Of a stretch of 64,000 nt of DNA, positions 43,662 to 52,036 are shown in pieces. Where the stretch lies: the NCBI RefSeq assembly GCF_022394535.1, contig NZ_CP089414.1, positions 2,914,001 through 2,978,000 of the forward strand, in the 5' to 3' direction. The notes beneath the pieces were generated by a model, which was given only the letters and a program-made list of their open reading frames with translations, made no database searches and was not told the DNA's origin. This DNA is from Dyella terrae (GTDB taxonomy: Bacteria; Pseudomonadota; Gammaproteobacteria; Xanthomonadales; Rhodanobacteraceae). Both the position numbers and the translations under genes were made by a program. Each line of letters starts with the position of its first letter. Positions within the stretch are counted from its first letter, which is position 1.

Positions 43662-44333
43662 TCACCACGTCTCGCTCGCCATCCGTTTTCGCAAAGCCAA
43701 GGCCTTCTCGCTCGGCGCATCCTCCACGAACGTGCCCAGCTGGATATCACCGTCCGGCACATACGTACTCATCACGACACCACTCGCCGATACCTTGGAC
43801 GCGATCAGCCGAAGCGATGATGGCTTGGCCATCCCGCCGAAGAGGCGTTTGCCACGCCCAAGTACAACGGGGAAGGTCCACACGATGTATTCGTCGATCA
43901 GCGAAGCGGCCTGGAGCGATTGAATCAGGTTGCCGCTGCCAATGATCTGTAGGTCGAGACCCGGCTGAGCCTTGAGGGCGGTGATGGCCGAAACGACGTC
44001 GTTTCCGAGCAGGGTCGAGTTGTTCCAATCGAGTGTCGTCAACGTGCGCGACGCAACATGTTTCTTCGCCGCGTTGAATATCTTCGCGATGGGGTTCTCG
44101 TCCGGCTGGTATGGCCAGTATGCGTCGAATATCTCGTAGGTCCGCCGCCCGAGCACCAGCTCGCGGCCCTTGCCGTCAAAACCGGCTGCCGAGATGTCCA
44201 GACTCTCGTCTGCTGCATGGGCAAACATCCAACCGCCCTGCGTGAATCCACCCGTGGCGTCTTCTTCCGGTCCGCCGGGTGCCTGCATGATGCCGTCGAG
44301 CGACACAAACGTGGATGCGATGAGCTTTCTCAT
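43662..44333 (-). CDS. Dihydrofolate reductase-like protein (RibD C-terminal family)
   Basis: 223 residues. MRKLIASTFVSLDGIMQAPGGPEED begins the fold, ELVLGRRTYEIF is the Gly-Arg NADPH contact, and LQIIGSGNLIQSLQAASLIDEYIVWTFPVVLGRGKRLF is the hallmark C-terminal half of the RibD_C/YyaP group. It probably reduces a pteridine-like or pyrimidine-like substrate with NADPH; its true role is unknown. ATG at 44333. Such genes often sit near stress functions, but no partner is evident here. Confidence 0.88.
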   Translation of the reverse strand: MRKLIASTFVSLDGIMQAPGGPEEDATGGFTQGGWMFAHAADESLDISAAGFDGKGRELVLGRRTYEIFDAYWPYQPDENPIAKIFNAAKKHVASRTLTTLDWNNSTLLGNDVVSAITALKAQPGLDLQIIGSGNLIQSLQAASLIDEYIVWTFPVVLGRGKRLFGGMAKPSSLRLIASKVSASGVVMSTYVPDGDIQLGTFVEDAPSEKALALRKRMASETW

Positions 44334-44443
44334 GGAACACCTCTGCCGTGGAGATGCGCTTGATCTTGCGTCTATGGATCAGAAAACGTCAGATGCCGAA
44401 ATATCCGTTCGCGTTGGTCAAATTCATTGCCAAGGCCTTCAGT

Positions 44444-44767
44444 CTAGTCATGGCGGGGCAGGCTTTCGCCAACGGCAATCGCCACGAGTAGCGCGCCAAG
44501 CAAAGCCAGCAGCACCGTGCCGATGGTGCAACCGCCCAAGGTAGCCCAGGCCAGTCCATGTCGGCTCGTGCGCCACAAATGGATGACACGGAACAGGCCG
44601 GGGAGATAGAGGAGCGCGATGCAGCCGGCTAGCCGTAGCATGACAGGGCTGTCCGCGAGCCAGGTCTCAGGCAATGTCCACAGCGCGACCACGACCAGCA
44701 CTGCGCCAAGCAAGCTCAACGCAAACCCCGGCAACCAACCTTTCAGAAATGACAATCGACTAACCAT
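44444..44767 (-). CDS. Small membrane protein, three helices
   Basis: 107 residues with three hydrophobic segments (about 9-33, 42-63 and 71-98). No family is recognised. The segment LYLPGLFRVIHLWRTSRHG between helices 2 and 3 is cytoplasmic by the positive-inside rule. ATG at 44767. It lies 110 bases downstream of the RibD-like gene's start on the same strand and is divergent from the pseudouridine synthase gene (174-base gap). Confidence 0.6.
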   Translation of the reverse strand: MVSRLSFLKGWLPGFALSLLGAVLVVVALWTLPETWLADSPVMLRLAGCIALLYLPGLFRVIHLWRTSRHGLAWATLGGCTIGTVLLALLGALLVAIAVGESLPRHD

Positions 44768-44941
44768 GTACGTCCCGTGGTGGACCGGCTCCGTTTCAGC
44801 TCGAAACCAACGCTCCGAGCCTGCCGAAGCTCTCGCCAGGCGGCAAGTGTCGTGCAGGACGCGGGTTGGCGTGAGCCTTGCGATATGTTCGCGCCAGAAT
44901 GGCGGCGCCTATAATGTCCCACCTTCACCAAGGCAACACCG

Positions 44942-45652
44942 ATGACAGAACCCCTACGCCTCGCCAAACGTGTCGCCGCCCTGGCCCAGTGCTCGCGACG
45001 CGAAGCGGAGATGTATATCGAAGGCGGCTGGGTGCGCGTGGACGGCGTGATCGTCGAAGAGCCGCAGTTCAAGGTGCTGGAACAGCACATCGAGATCGAT
45101 CCGAATGCCCGGCTGGAGCCTACTGAACCTGCCACGCTGGTGCTGCATAAGCCAGCAGGCATCACTATCGACGAAGCTCGGGCATTGATTCGCGTGGAGA
45201 GCCACGCCGCTGACGATACCTCCGGCGTGCGCGTGCTGAAGCGTCACTTTGCCCGCCTGGAGTCGCCGCTGCCCCTGCCCGACAAAGCCGAGGGCTTGGT
45301 GGTCTTCACCCAGGACTGGCGCGTAAAGCGCCGCCTGGAAGAGGATTTCGACCGCATCGAACAGGAGCTGGTGGTCGAGGTCGCGGGCAAGTTGGCGCCG
45401 AATGGCCTCGCGCTGCTCAACCACGGGCTCAGCTTCGACAACTATGCGCTGCCGCCGATCAAGGTGAGCTGGCAGAACGAAACCCACCTGCGCTTTGCCC
45501 TGAAGCGGATCGCCCCCGAGAAGGTCGAGCGCATGTGCAGCGCAGTGGGGCTGAAGGTGCTCGGGATCAAGCGCATCCGTGTTGGCCGCGTTCCCATGTC
45601 CCGATTGCCACCGGGTCAATGGCGTTATCTGCTCAGTACAGATCGATTTTGA
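44942..45652 (+). CDS. S4-domain pseudouridine synthase (RluF/RsuA family)
   Basis: 236 residues. An N-terminal S4 RNA-binding domain (about 4-55, RLAKRVAALAQCSRREAEMYIEGGWVRVDG) precedes the RsuA/RluF-type catalytic fold, with LVLHKPAGIT as the KPxG strand and KVERMCSAVGLKVLGIKRIRVG and LPPGQWRYL at the end. The catalytic loop is unusual: the family GRLDxxTxGLL is replaced by FARLESPLPLPDKAEGLVVFT, where the usual Asp position is Glu and about four residues are inserted. It may be inactive, or use the Asp in LPDKAEG. ATG at 44942. Confidence 0.82.
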   Translation: MTEPLRLAKRVAALAQCSRREAEMYIEGGWVRVDGVIVEEPQFKVLEQHIEIDPNARLEPTEPATLVLHKPAGITIDEARALIRVESHAADDTSGVRVLKRHFARLESPLPLPDKAEGLVVFTQDWRVKRRLEEDFDRIEQELVVEVAGKLAPNGLALLNHGLSFDNYALPPIKVSWQNETHLRFALKRIAPEKVERMCSAVGLKVLGIKRIRVGRVPMSRLPPGQWRYLLSTDRF

Positions 45653-45754
45653 TGCCGTGATAAGGCGGGCGAGCCACGCATCGCGGATCGGTGTCACCGA
45701 CCGGCTTGGCTAAAAGAGTGTCGTGCGACGAGGTAGTTAGGGTTTCCCGCGCCC

Positions 45755-45789
45755 GCCTCCACCTTCCCCGAGAAGGGAAAGGTGGAGGC
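45755..45789 (-). terminator. Long hairpin, probable terminator of the Ser/Thr-rich gene
   Basis: GCCTCCACCTTcCCC and GGGaAAGGTGGAGGC pair over 15 positions with one mismatch and a five-base loop. It lies 13 bases past the stop of the minus-strand gene and between convergent genes. It also resembles the dispersed CCCTCTCC-type palindromes. Confidence 0.55.
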
Positions 45790-45802
45790 AGAGCACTGAC
45801 AC

Positions 45803-46531
45803 TCAGGCCTGCGTGCTGACCATCGACCCCGAGGCAGACGGATTGCCCAGCCCGCTTGAAAGCGTCTGCAGGAAGTTCGGCAGCGATGCGCTGCTGCCAG
45901 AGCCACCCAGCGAGCTGACCAGATTCTGGAAGCTCTGTTGCAACGAATCCAGCGTGCCGTTGGACGTGCCGGTGGTGGATGTACTCGAGCTGGAACTGGT
46001 GGACGAGAGCTGACTGATCAGGCTTTGCAGATCGCTCTGCATGTGTCCGCCATGATGGTGGCCACCGCCATGATGAAGACCGGCCGACTCGGCGCCATTG
46101 GCTGCGCTAGTGGTTGGTGTGGCAGCGGTCGTCGCCGACGTGGCGGCTACGGCGCTACTGGCTGTGGTGCCAGACGTACCATCCGCTGCGGTGGCACTGG
46201 CGCCTTGTGCATTCTGCGCCTGCAGCGCGGCCATCAGGCTCTGCATGAATGCAGACATCGCCTGTGACGGATCCTGCGTCGAGGAGGTGCCGCTCGAGGA
46301 TGTACCGGTACTCGTCCCGCCGGACGTCGTCGCTGCGCTGGACGCACTCGGCGCGCTGATTCCGCCTAGCTGCGACAGCGCCTGAAAGACTGCACCGAAC
46401 AGACCGTTGCCTGACGAAGCGCTACCGCTCGTTTGACTGGTGCTGCCGGTAGCACCGGCCTGGCTGGTGCTGTTGGACTGGTTCAATGGATTGAGCCAGT
46501 AGTTGTTGTTGGAAATGCCGCCGATTGTCAT
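45803..46531 (-). CDS. Ser/Thr/Ala-rich low-complexity protein with His cluster
   Basis: 242 residues, over half Ser, Thr, Ala and Gly. MTIGGISNNNYWLNPLNQSNS begins it, amphipathic helices rich in Gln and Leu appear at about 45-60 (LFGAVFQALSQLGG), 90-110 (AMSAFMQSLMAALQAQNAQG) and 165-225, and HHGGGHHHGGH near 155 is a likely metal-binding cluster. No signal peptide is visible. I recall similar small proteins starting with GGISNN in proteobacteria but know no function. ATG at 46531. The gene is bounded by a strong hairpin downstream. Confidence 0.65.
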   Translation of the reverse strand: MTIGGISNNNYWLNPLNQSNSTSQAGATGSTSQTSGSASSGNGLFGAVFQALSQLGGISAPSASSAATTSGGTSTGTSSSGTSSTQDPSQAMSAFMQSLMAALQAQNAQGASATAADGTSGTTASSAVAATSATTAATPTTSAANGAESAGLHHGGGHHHGGHMQSDLQSLISQLSSTSSSSSTSTTGTSNGTLDSLQQSFQNLVSSLGGSGSSASLPNFLQTLSSGLGNPSASGSMVSTQA

Positions 46532-46991
46532 AGGTACTCCACCGGAAGTTGGATAGTCGTCGTATCACCGGGCTTAGCGAGCTCGCATCGCCTGAAACGC
46601 TTGGTCAGGTAAGCGACGCATAAGGACCCGGGTCGGGATCAAGCAAATCCATCACCAGCAAGATGTCGGCCAAGGCCGAAGAAACGCTTGGCGTTCCTGA
46701 GTAAAGAAACGTAATGCCCGCTAGAACGGCGCCCTGCGGGCATATCGCCGTCTTGTTGATATCGAGCGACTCCATTTGAGGTGTCTAATCGACACCCCAA
46801 TGAGTCCAAGCGTCAACAAAAGCGTCAATGGCACGACATGGACGTCTATTTATCGACGCAAAAACATGCAGTTAGCGTAAGTGATTTCGCTTGCCGCACA
46901 TCACTGCACCAGGGAATCAAGGCTGCGTCCTCTGCTGAACGCGCCTTGGCAACGTTGTCGCGCGCAGCGATCCGCTGCGGGCCGCATGGCT
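46532..46991. other. 460-base gap without a convincing gene
   Basis: It holds the promoter region of the Ser/Thr-rich gene, the hairpin at 46714-46743 and an inverted repeat GGTGTC-TAATC-GACACC at 46780-46796. An open frame from 46781 starts inside that repeat, has no RBS and overlaps the end of the AraC gene, so I do not call it. Confidence 0.5.
46714..46743 (-). terminator. Possible terminator downstream of the AraC gene
   Basis: ATGCCCGC and GCGGGCAT are perfect complements with a 14-base loop. On the minus strand the stem is followed by TACGTTTCTTTACT, a broken U-rich tract. It lies about 250 bases past the AraC-type stop. Confidence 0.35.
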
Positions 46992-47963
46992 TCAATGTGA
47001 TGAAACGAACTCCGATGCTGCTTGCGCGGGAGGTATCGCGAAGTCGGTCCTCATGCGCCTTACTTCGGCATGGGGCGGTAGGCCGAAGAGACGTTTGAAT
47101 TCTCGATTGAATTGCGAGGCGCTTGCATACCCCACGGCGTAGCTCGCCGCTTCCGCTGTCATCCCCTGGCGAACCATCAACAGTCGCGCCTGGTGCAGGC
47201 GCGTGGACTTGAGGTACTGCATTGGCGAGGTTTGCGTTACCGCTCTGAAATGGCTATGGAACGTAGGTACGCTCATGTCGGCCTCTTTGGCCAACTGCGC
47301 CAGATTGATCGGTTGGGCATAGGCACCATGGATATGACGAAGCGCCTTCCCTATCTTCCCGAATTGTCCGTGCATGCTTAGCGCCGAACGCAGCGCCGTT
47401 CCCTGGGCTCCCGCAAGTACGCGAAAGTAGATTTCGCGCAGAAGACCAAGCCCGAGCACCGCGGCCTCCAAGGGTTGGCTCATGGCTTCCAGAAAGCGCA
47501 GAACTGAGGTTCGCAGCGCCGCGTCCATGGGACTGGACATCATGCTGAGCGGTGCTTCGTGGGTGACCGACGAATGATCGCGGTCGATCTGGATCATCAG
47601 ATCGGCAGCCATCTGAAAGTCGAGATGCATATAGATGGCTAACAGCGGATGTGCGGGAGTGCCATCAGATTCCATGGTGAACGGAACTGGCACGGCAACC
47701 GCCAGGTAATGCTGCTCGTCGTAAACGTAAACCTGATCGCCAAAATAGCCGCGCTTTCGCCCTTGGCAGACGATCACGATGCCGGGGTCATACAAGACCG
47801 GCGTCATGGATAGCGTGCGATCCGAACGCAGGATGCGCACGCCGGGCAATGCCGTGAGGTTGTATCCCTCCTGCGGCGCAAGCCCCCGAGCCAAGGCCGC
47901 CATGCGCTGGCTATCGTCCATCCGAACCGGCTCAACCGGGCTCACGGGAAGATGGCGACTCAT
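46992..47963 (-). CDS. AraC family transcriptional regulator (AraC_N type)
   Basis: 323 residues. The N-terminal AraC_N cupin-like domain (about 40-180, VLYDPGIVIVCQGRKRGYFGDQVYVYDEQHYLAVAVPVPF) senses a ligand. The C-terminal double helix-turn-helix (about 220-315) has LAQLAKEADMSVPTFHSHFRAVTQTSPMQYLKSTRLHQAR and AASYAVGYASASQFNREFKRLFG. ATG at 47963; no clear RBS. It is divergent from the short-chain dehydrogenase (94 bases). This regulator-dehydrogenase arrangement is common, where the regulator activates the dehydrogenase in response to aldehyde-like or electrophilic compounds. Confidence 0.9.
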   Translation of the reverse strand: MSRHLPVSPVEPVRMDDSQRMAALARGLAPQEGYNLTALPGVRILRSDRTLSMTPVLYDPGIVIVCQGRKRGYFGDQVYVYDEQHYLAVAVPVPFTMESDGTPAHPLLAIYMHLDFQMAADLMIQIDRDHSSVTHEAPLSMMSSPMDAALRTSVLRFLEAMSQPLEAAVLGLGLLREIYFRVLAGAQGTALRSALSMHGQFGKIGKALRHIHGAYAQPINLAQLAKEADMSVPTFHSHFRAVTQTSPMQYLKSTRLHQARLLMVRQGMTAEAASYAVGYASASQFNREFKRLFGLPPHAEVRRMRTDFAIPPAQAASEFVSSH

Positions 47964-48057
47964 AGAAATAGGCAAGAAAAGGAGAACATCGGGCGTTAAT
48001 GGCGAGTCTAACAGAGCCTATCGTGCAAGCGTCGTTCACCATCAAGGAAGCGCTGCC

Positions 48058-48891
48058 ATGTCAGCAAGCAAGACGTTGCTCATCACCGGAGTCAGCAGCG
48101 GGTTTGGTAGAGCCCTGGCTCAGGAGGCACTCGCCAAAGGTCACCGGGTGGTTGGCACGGTGCGGACGAAACAAGCCCTGCTTGAGTTCGAGGCGCTTGC
48201 CTCAGGCGAGGCTGCTGGTCGCTTGCTCGATGTCACGCACTTTGATGCGATCGACGGCGTCGTTGCCGATATCGAAGAGACCGTGGGTCCGATCGACGTG
48301 CTGATCAACAGCGCCGGCTACGGCCACGAAGGCATTCTGGAAGAATCGCCATTGGCAGAGATGCGGCGACAGTTTGATGTGAACGTCTTTGGTGCCGTAG
48401 CCATGATGAAAGCCGTGCTGCCTTACATGCGTCGCCGACGCAGGGGACATATCCTCAACATCACCTCGATGGGTGGCTATATCACGATGCCCGGCATTGC
48501 CTACTATTGCGGCAGCAAGTTTGCACTGGAAGGCATTTCGGAAACGGTCGCCAAGGAAGTGCAGCCTTTCGGCATCGCCGTCACAGCGGTGGCTCCTGGC
48601 TCATTCCGCACAGACTAGGCAGGACGTTCGATGATCAGGACGCCTCGCTCCATCCCTGATTATGACGAACTGTTCGACCCCATTCGTGAGGCTCGCCAGC
48701 AGAAGAGCGGAAAGCAGCTTGGGGATCCTGCAAAAGCGGCGCGAGTCATGCTGGACCTGATCACCCAAGACTCGCCACCACACCATCTGTTGCTTGGTAG
48801 CGATGCTCTCGAACTGGTGCGGCAGAAGCTATCCATAGTGAACGCGGAGCTCAATCAGTGGGAGCCCATCTCGCGCTCGACCGATGGCTGA
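48058..48891 (+). pseudogene. Short-chain dehydrogenase/reductase interrupted by an amber codon
   Basis: From ATG 48058 (AAGGAAG upstream) the frame encodes a classical SDR: TGVSSGFGRALAQEAL, NSAGYGHEGILEE, catalytic Ser in NITSMGGY and YYCGSK for Tyr and Lys. It halts at TAG 48616-48618 after VAPGSFRTD. The same frame continues immediately with AGRSMIRTPRSIPDYDELFDP and a normal C-terminus to 48891, exactly where the family has Trp (TGG). Thus one G-to-A change truncates a 277-residue enzyme to 186. If the stop is real the substrate-binding lid is lost; a sequencing error or readthrough would restore it. Confidence 0.85.
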
Positions 48892-49134
48892 TGAAGGGAT
48901 CAATCACTTTCTGTGCATGTGCAAATTTCGTGAATGAATTTGACATACAGAAGAACTGAAAAGCGCGGCCACTCCACTCTTCCTGAAGAAGACCCACCGG
49001 GACTGGGTGCAAGTGGAGCCACTGCCCTCAGTCACACCATCAAGCTTGTGCTTGATGAAACAGGACCAGTCTGATTGATTTCTATCGGTGATCCATGCGT
49101 TATGAAAAGCATTCGGAACTATGGATGTCATCGC

Positions 49135-50157
49135 ATGAGTTCGTGGATGGACCAGTCTCGTCGTTGGTCGGATGGGCGATGGGTCGAGAGACAGGATATT
49201 TGGTACGAAGACCTCGTGAAGATTGAGAGTCCAGATATCGCAGGCACCCCGCCGAAGCGGGATATGTATTTGCTTAGAGACAAACCCTTTAGCCCTGTAG
49301 CGCGCTGGACAGAGGTTGAAGGGGAGGCAGGTGAGCCACCGGTTCGAAAGGCGGTGTATTGCGGCATTTGCCTTAGCTTTAGCCATCAGTTCGAAATCGA
49401 GTGGCTGATTCGTTCAGCTAAAAGGCGGCGAGCCATATCCGGTGGCTTTTTCTGGGATGCGCCTCGTGCAGAAAGCGAGCCCTCCTTCCCTCGCTATGAC
49501 GTGCCGGCGGACGTGGCGATCAAGCGAGCCCTGGCTCTGGCCAAATCAAGCTATGCCGGAGTGCTATCGACCCCGGTCTCCCGGTCGGGTACTACGACAG
49601 GCCTTGGGGATGCTGTGGACGCAATCGTCGCAAAATCGCCCACGATGCAACGCCAGATAGAGGATCTAAAGGCGAGGAAATGGGCTATTGAATACCAGCA
49701 ACCCGGGCTCGCCAGCGCAGCAAATAGTGTTCGACAGACAATCTACATAGGTGATGCGTATCGAACGCGGCCGGAGTGGGCGGTAAGCCAGCTTAGTCAT
49801 GAGCTTGGCCACTTTGACTACCCGCCCAACTATGACTACAGCTCTAAGGCGGCTTTCCTGCAGTCAGAACAGCTGAGTGAAGGCTATGCAACGATTAGCA
49901 ACATAACGGCACAGCGAGAAATAGTGGCGAATGGTGGTCCCAGAATCCCAGTGTCAGTCAATCCAGACAATGTGGCCCAATACAACCAAATCTACGATCA
50001 GGGGGCTGCATCAGGGGACTGGAGTTCGGCAGCAGCATCCATCGGCCATGTTTATGGCGACGGAGAGAAAAGTATCGACCCCCATACAGGGCAACTCGAT
50101 ACCTACAACAACATCTTTGGAAACGCATACGATGCCAGGCCTAACCGTGGTCACTAA
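49135..50157 (+). CDS. Putative secreted zinc-metallopeptidase effector (toxin)
   Basis: 340 residues, no signal peptide. The N-terminal part (about 1-130) has no recognised domain and is rich in Trp and charged residues. The C-terminal domain (about 135-340) has SQLSHELGHFDYP, an HExGH zinc motif, with QSEQLSEGYATISNI as the likely third-ligand Glu helix. Such short proteases with HELGH are used as type VI or contact-dependent effectors. The following gene overlaps its end by 26 bases and encodes a signal-peptide protein that fits an immunity partner. The start is uncertain (ATG 49102 or 49135); base composition is clearly less GC-rich than the surroundings, a sign of transfer. Confidence 0.6.
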   Translation: MSSWMDQSRRWSDGRWVERQDIWYEDLVKIESPDIAGTPPKRDMYLLRDKPFSPVARWTEVEGEAGEPPVRKAVYCGICLSFSHQFEIEWLIRSAKRRRAISGGFFWDAPRAESEPSFPRYDVPADVAIKRALALAKSSYAGVLSTPVSRSGTTTGLGDAVDAIVAKSPTMQRQIEDLKARKWAIEYQQPGLASAANSVRQTIYIGDAYRTRPEWAVSQLSHELGHFDYPPNYDYSSKAAFLQSEQLSEGYATISNITAQREIVANGGPRIPVSVNPDNVAQYNQIYDQGAASGDWSSAAASIGHVYGDGEKSIDPHTGQLDTYNNIFGNAYDARPNRGH

Positions 50158-50695
50158 GGCATTTGCAACACGCCTGCCGTTTCTTTTCTTACTTATACCG
50201 GGTCTTGGAGTGGCGCAAATGGCGATCGAGAAGAGAGTCGATAGAACGTTGGTCGAACTGGTCGATGCGATGCCAAAGCCGTTGCCGCAATCCGCCGTAA
50301 CAGTGGAGGACTCACTGGGCGTCCCGTTGCGAGTAACTTCGGAAGACGCATATGGGGCTATCTACGTTTCGCAACCGTTTATTACCTCCGATGGCTACAA
50401 AGTCAGGAAAGTCGAGCTGCGCACGATGCCGGTTATCCCCTCTCCTAAGCAGAAGGGTGTCGGCGCCATACTGATCATCGATCTCGACCTTGAGACCTGT
50501 GTACCCGAGGATACGCTGAAGGAAAAGTTTGGCATGACACGGCTCGGCGATCCCGTGGCCGATGACCCTGGCTTGTCCTCATGGGAAGCAGTCGTGCCGT
50601 GGGGAACCTTCGGGCTCAGCGTTCGTACCTTGCTCGGTGGAAAGCGATGCGTGGATGCGGTGGTGATAAAAAACAGCACAAAAGCTGTTAGATAG
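50132..50695 (+). CDS. Putative periplasmic immunity protein
   Basis: 187 residues. A signal peptide (about 12-29, FLFLLIPGLGVAQ) is followed by a beta-rich domain of about 155 residues. That domain has two Cys (DLETCVPEDTL and GGKRCVDAVVI) that may form a disulfide, and ends VIKNSTKAVR. I recognise no named family. ATG at 50132 overlaps the metallopeptidase gene by 26 bases; GTG 50147 is an alternative. Tight overlap, export signal and the same low GC suggest it neutralises the upstream protease in the periplasm. Confidence 0.6.
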   Translation: MPGLTVVTKAFATRLPFLFLLIPGLGVAQMAIEKRVDRTLVELVDAMPKPLPQSAVTVEDSLGVPLRVTSEDAYGAIYVSQPFITSDGYKVRKVELRTMPVIPSPKQKGVGAILIIDLDLETCVPEDTLKEKFGMTRLGDPVADDPGLSSWEAVVPWGTFGLSVRTLLGGKRCVDAVVIKNSTKAVR

Positions 50696-50791
50696 ATCCG
50701 GCAAGACAACGGCCATCTACGACGCAGCCAACACTGCCAACCTTGATCCCTGATTGCATCATCACAATACTTATCTCTAGTCGTATACGCA

Positions 50792-51121
50792 TCAATCACA
50801 CCGCAAACGCACCACACAATGGATATCCTTCGGCAACAAGCCCGTATGTTGCTCAGCGAGATAGAGGACGATCGCGCCGGTTTCGAACAAGACCAGATCG
50901 TCCTCTTCATACGTTGGAATTTGCCCAAAGGGATGAAGGCGTAGATGGGCGGGTTCCTTCATCACCTGAAACAACACATACCGAACGTCGAAGGGCTGGC
51001 CCACTTCTTCCAGCGCCCATTGAACGCGCGTATCGCGGGCCAGTCCTTTGCCGCCGTCGGTCGACCGTTCAAAGGCGGCTTCGCATTTCGCGGTACTTAG
51101 TTTCCCGAAGCGGCCTCGCAA
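50792..51121 (-). pseudogene. Glutathione S-transferase N-terminal remnant
   Basis: The frame contains RVQWALEEVGQPFDVRYV, HPFGQIPTYEEDDLVLFETGAIVLYLAEQH and GLLPKDIH, which is a nearly complete glutathione-binding thioredoxin domain. The family's first beta strand is missing: in its place is an unrelated leader (about residues 1-30). After LPKDIH the frame ends and the helical domain is absent. It is therefore a fragment of a transferase gene, next to the low-GC effector pair, and probably not functional. Any intact N-terminus is not recoverable in other frames by eye. Confidence 0.7.
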
Positions 51122-51894
51122 ATCCGCTCGATGACAACAGCACCGTGATGGGCCTCGTCCTCATTCGCCGGAGCAAATTCCGTAATGGTCAAACCGACGA
51201 GATCCGCCTGCGTCGCAATACGGCGGACCAACGCGAGCGCCTCTGCGACCGAGACACCATCAGGTTCGCGATAGGAGAGGTAGGGAAACTCGATGGGGTC
51301 GAGTACGTCGAGGTCGAAGTGAATGTGCACCGGGCCGCTGAACACATGGTCCGCCTCCAGGGTACGCAAGCCGAGAGCCGAGCCAAACGCCTTGTCTCCG
51401 GCATCCGCGACACGGATGCCGTAGTACCTGAATCGCTCGGGCGCGATCGGCTTGCCTTGTAGACGACGCATGGCCGCGGGCGCAAAGCCCATGATGGCGC
51501 TGACCGGCATGCCATGAAAATAGCCGCTTGGCGTTGTCTCAGGCGTATTGGCATCCATGTGCGCGTCGATCCAGATGACTTGCAGATCCGGATAGACGCC
51601 ATGGAGATAATCGATGGCAGCAATGTCTACGGCGCAATCGCCTCCGGCCGTCAGCAGCCGACGAGGACGGTGCTCAGCAAGCAGGCGCTGAGCTTGGCAA
51701 AACTGATCATGGATGGCATCCCAATAATGGATGCCGTAATCGTCGCCAGACTTGTCGCTTTCACACAGAGATACGAGTGGTGCGAATCGCGAGCAGACCT
51801 CCGCAACCGCTTTCGCACCACGCAAGATATTCGTGCTCCGGCTTGAGCCCTGCCATTGCAGGTAGCCGAGCGCCAGATCGAAGGGCTCTGTCAT
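51097..51894 (-). CDS. Ureohydrolase (arginase/agmatinase family)
   Basis: 265 residues. The manganese motifs are in order: TAGGDCAVDIAAIDY (the G-G-D/H segment), WIDAHMDANTPETTPSGYFHGMP (DAHxD) and HIHFDLDVLDPIEFPY (DxDxxDP). The order and spacing fit arginase/agmatinase/formiminoglutamase enzymes; the GGDC in place of the usual GGDH is a change in the first metal ligand. ATG at 51894 follows AGGTGG. It hydrolyses a guanidino compound to urea in the cytoplasm; the substrate cannot be told. Its end overlaps the transferase remnant by 25 bases. Confidence 0.82.
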   Translation of the reverse strand: MTEPFDLALGYLQWQGSSRSTNILRGAKAVAEVCSRFAPLVSLCESDKSGDDYGIHYWDAIHDQFCQAQRLLAEHRPRRLLTAGGDCAVDIAAIDYLHGVYPDLQVIWIDAHMDANTPETTPSGYFHGMPVSAIMGFAPAAMRRLQGKPIAPERFRYYGIRVADAGDKAFGSALGLRTLEADHVFSGPVHIHFDLDVLDPIEFPYLSYREPDGVSVAEALALVRRIATQADLVGLTITEFAPANEDEAHHGAVVIERICEAASGN

Positions 51895-52036
51895 GAATCC
51901 ACCTACCGGTTTGCCGGCGCGAAGGAAGGAATTCGGCAAGCACCGTGATATCACTTGCAACTTCCCACATCAACACATGTCGACAGCGCTCCACTCCCCG
52001 CGCCGAGGTAGTTGACGGGGACCTGTCCTCAACTCG

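Noticed and set aside
46781..47098. Possible 105-residue gene on the + strand
   Set aside because: It starts inside an inverted repeat, has no RBS, overlaps the AraC-type gene end and has no protein-like features.
48904..49386. Possible gene on the minus strand before the effector
   Set aside because: It overlaps the start of the more convincing + strand gene, lacks an RBS and looks like non-coding translation.
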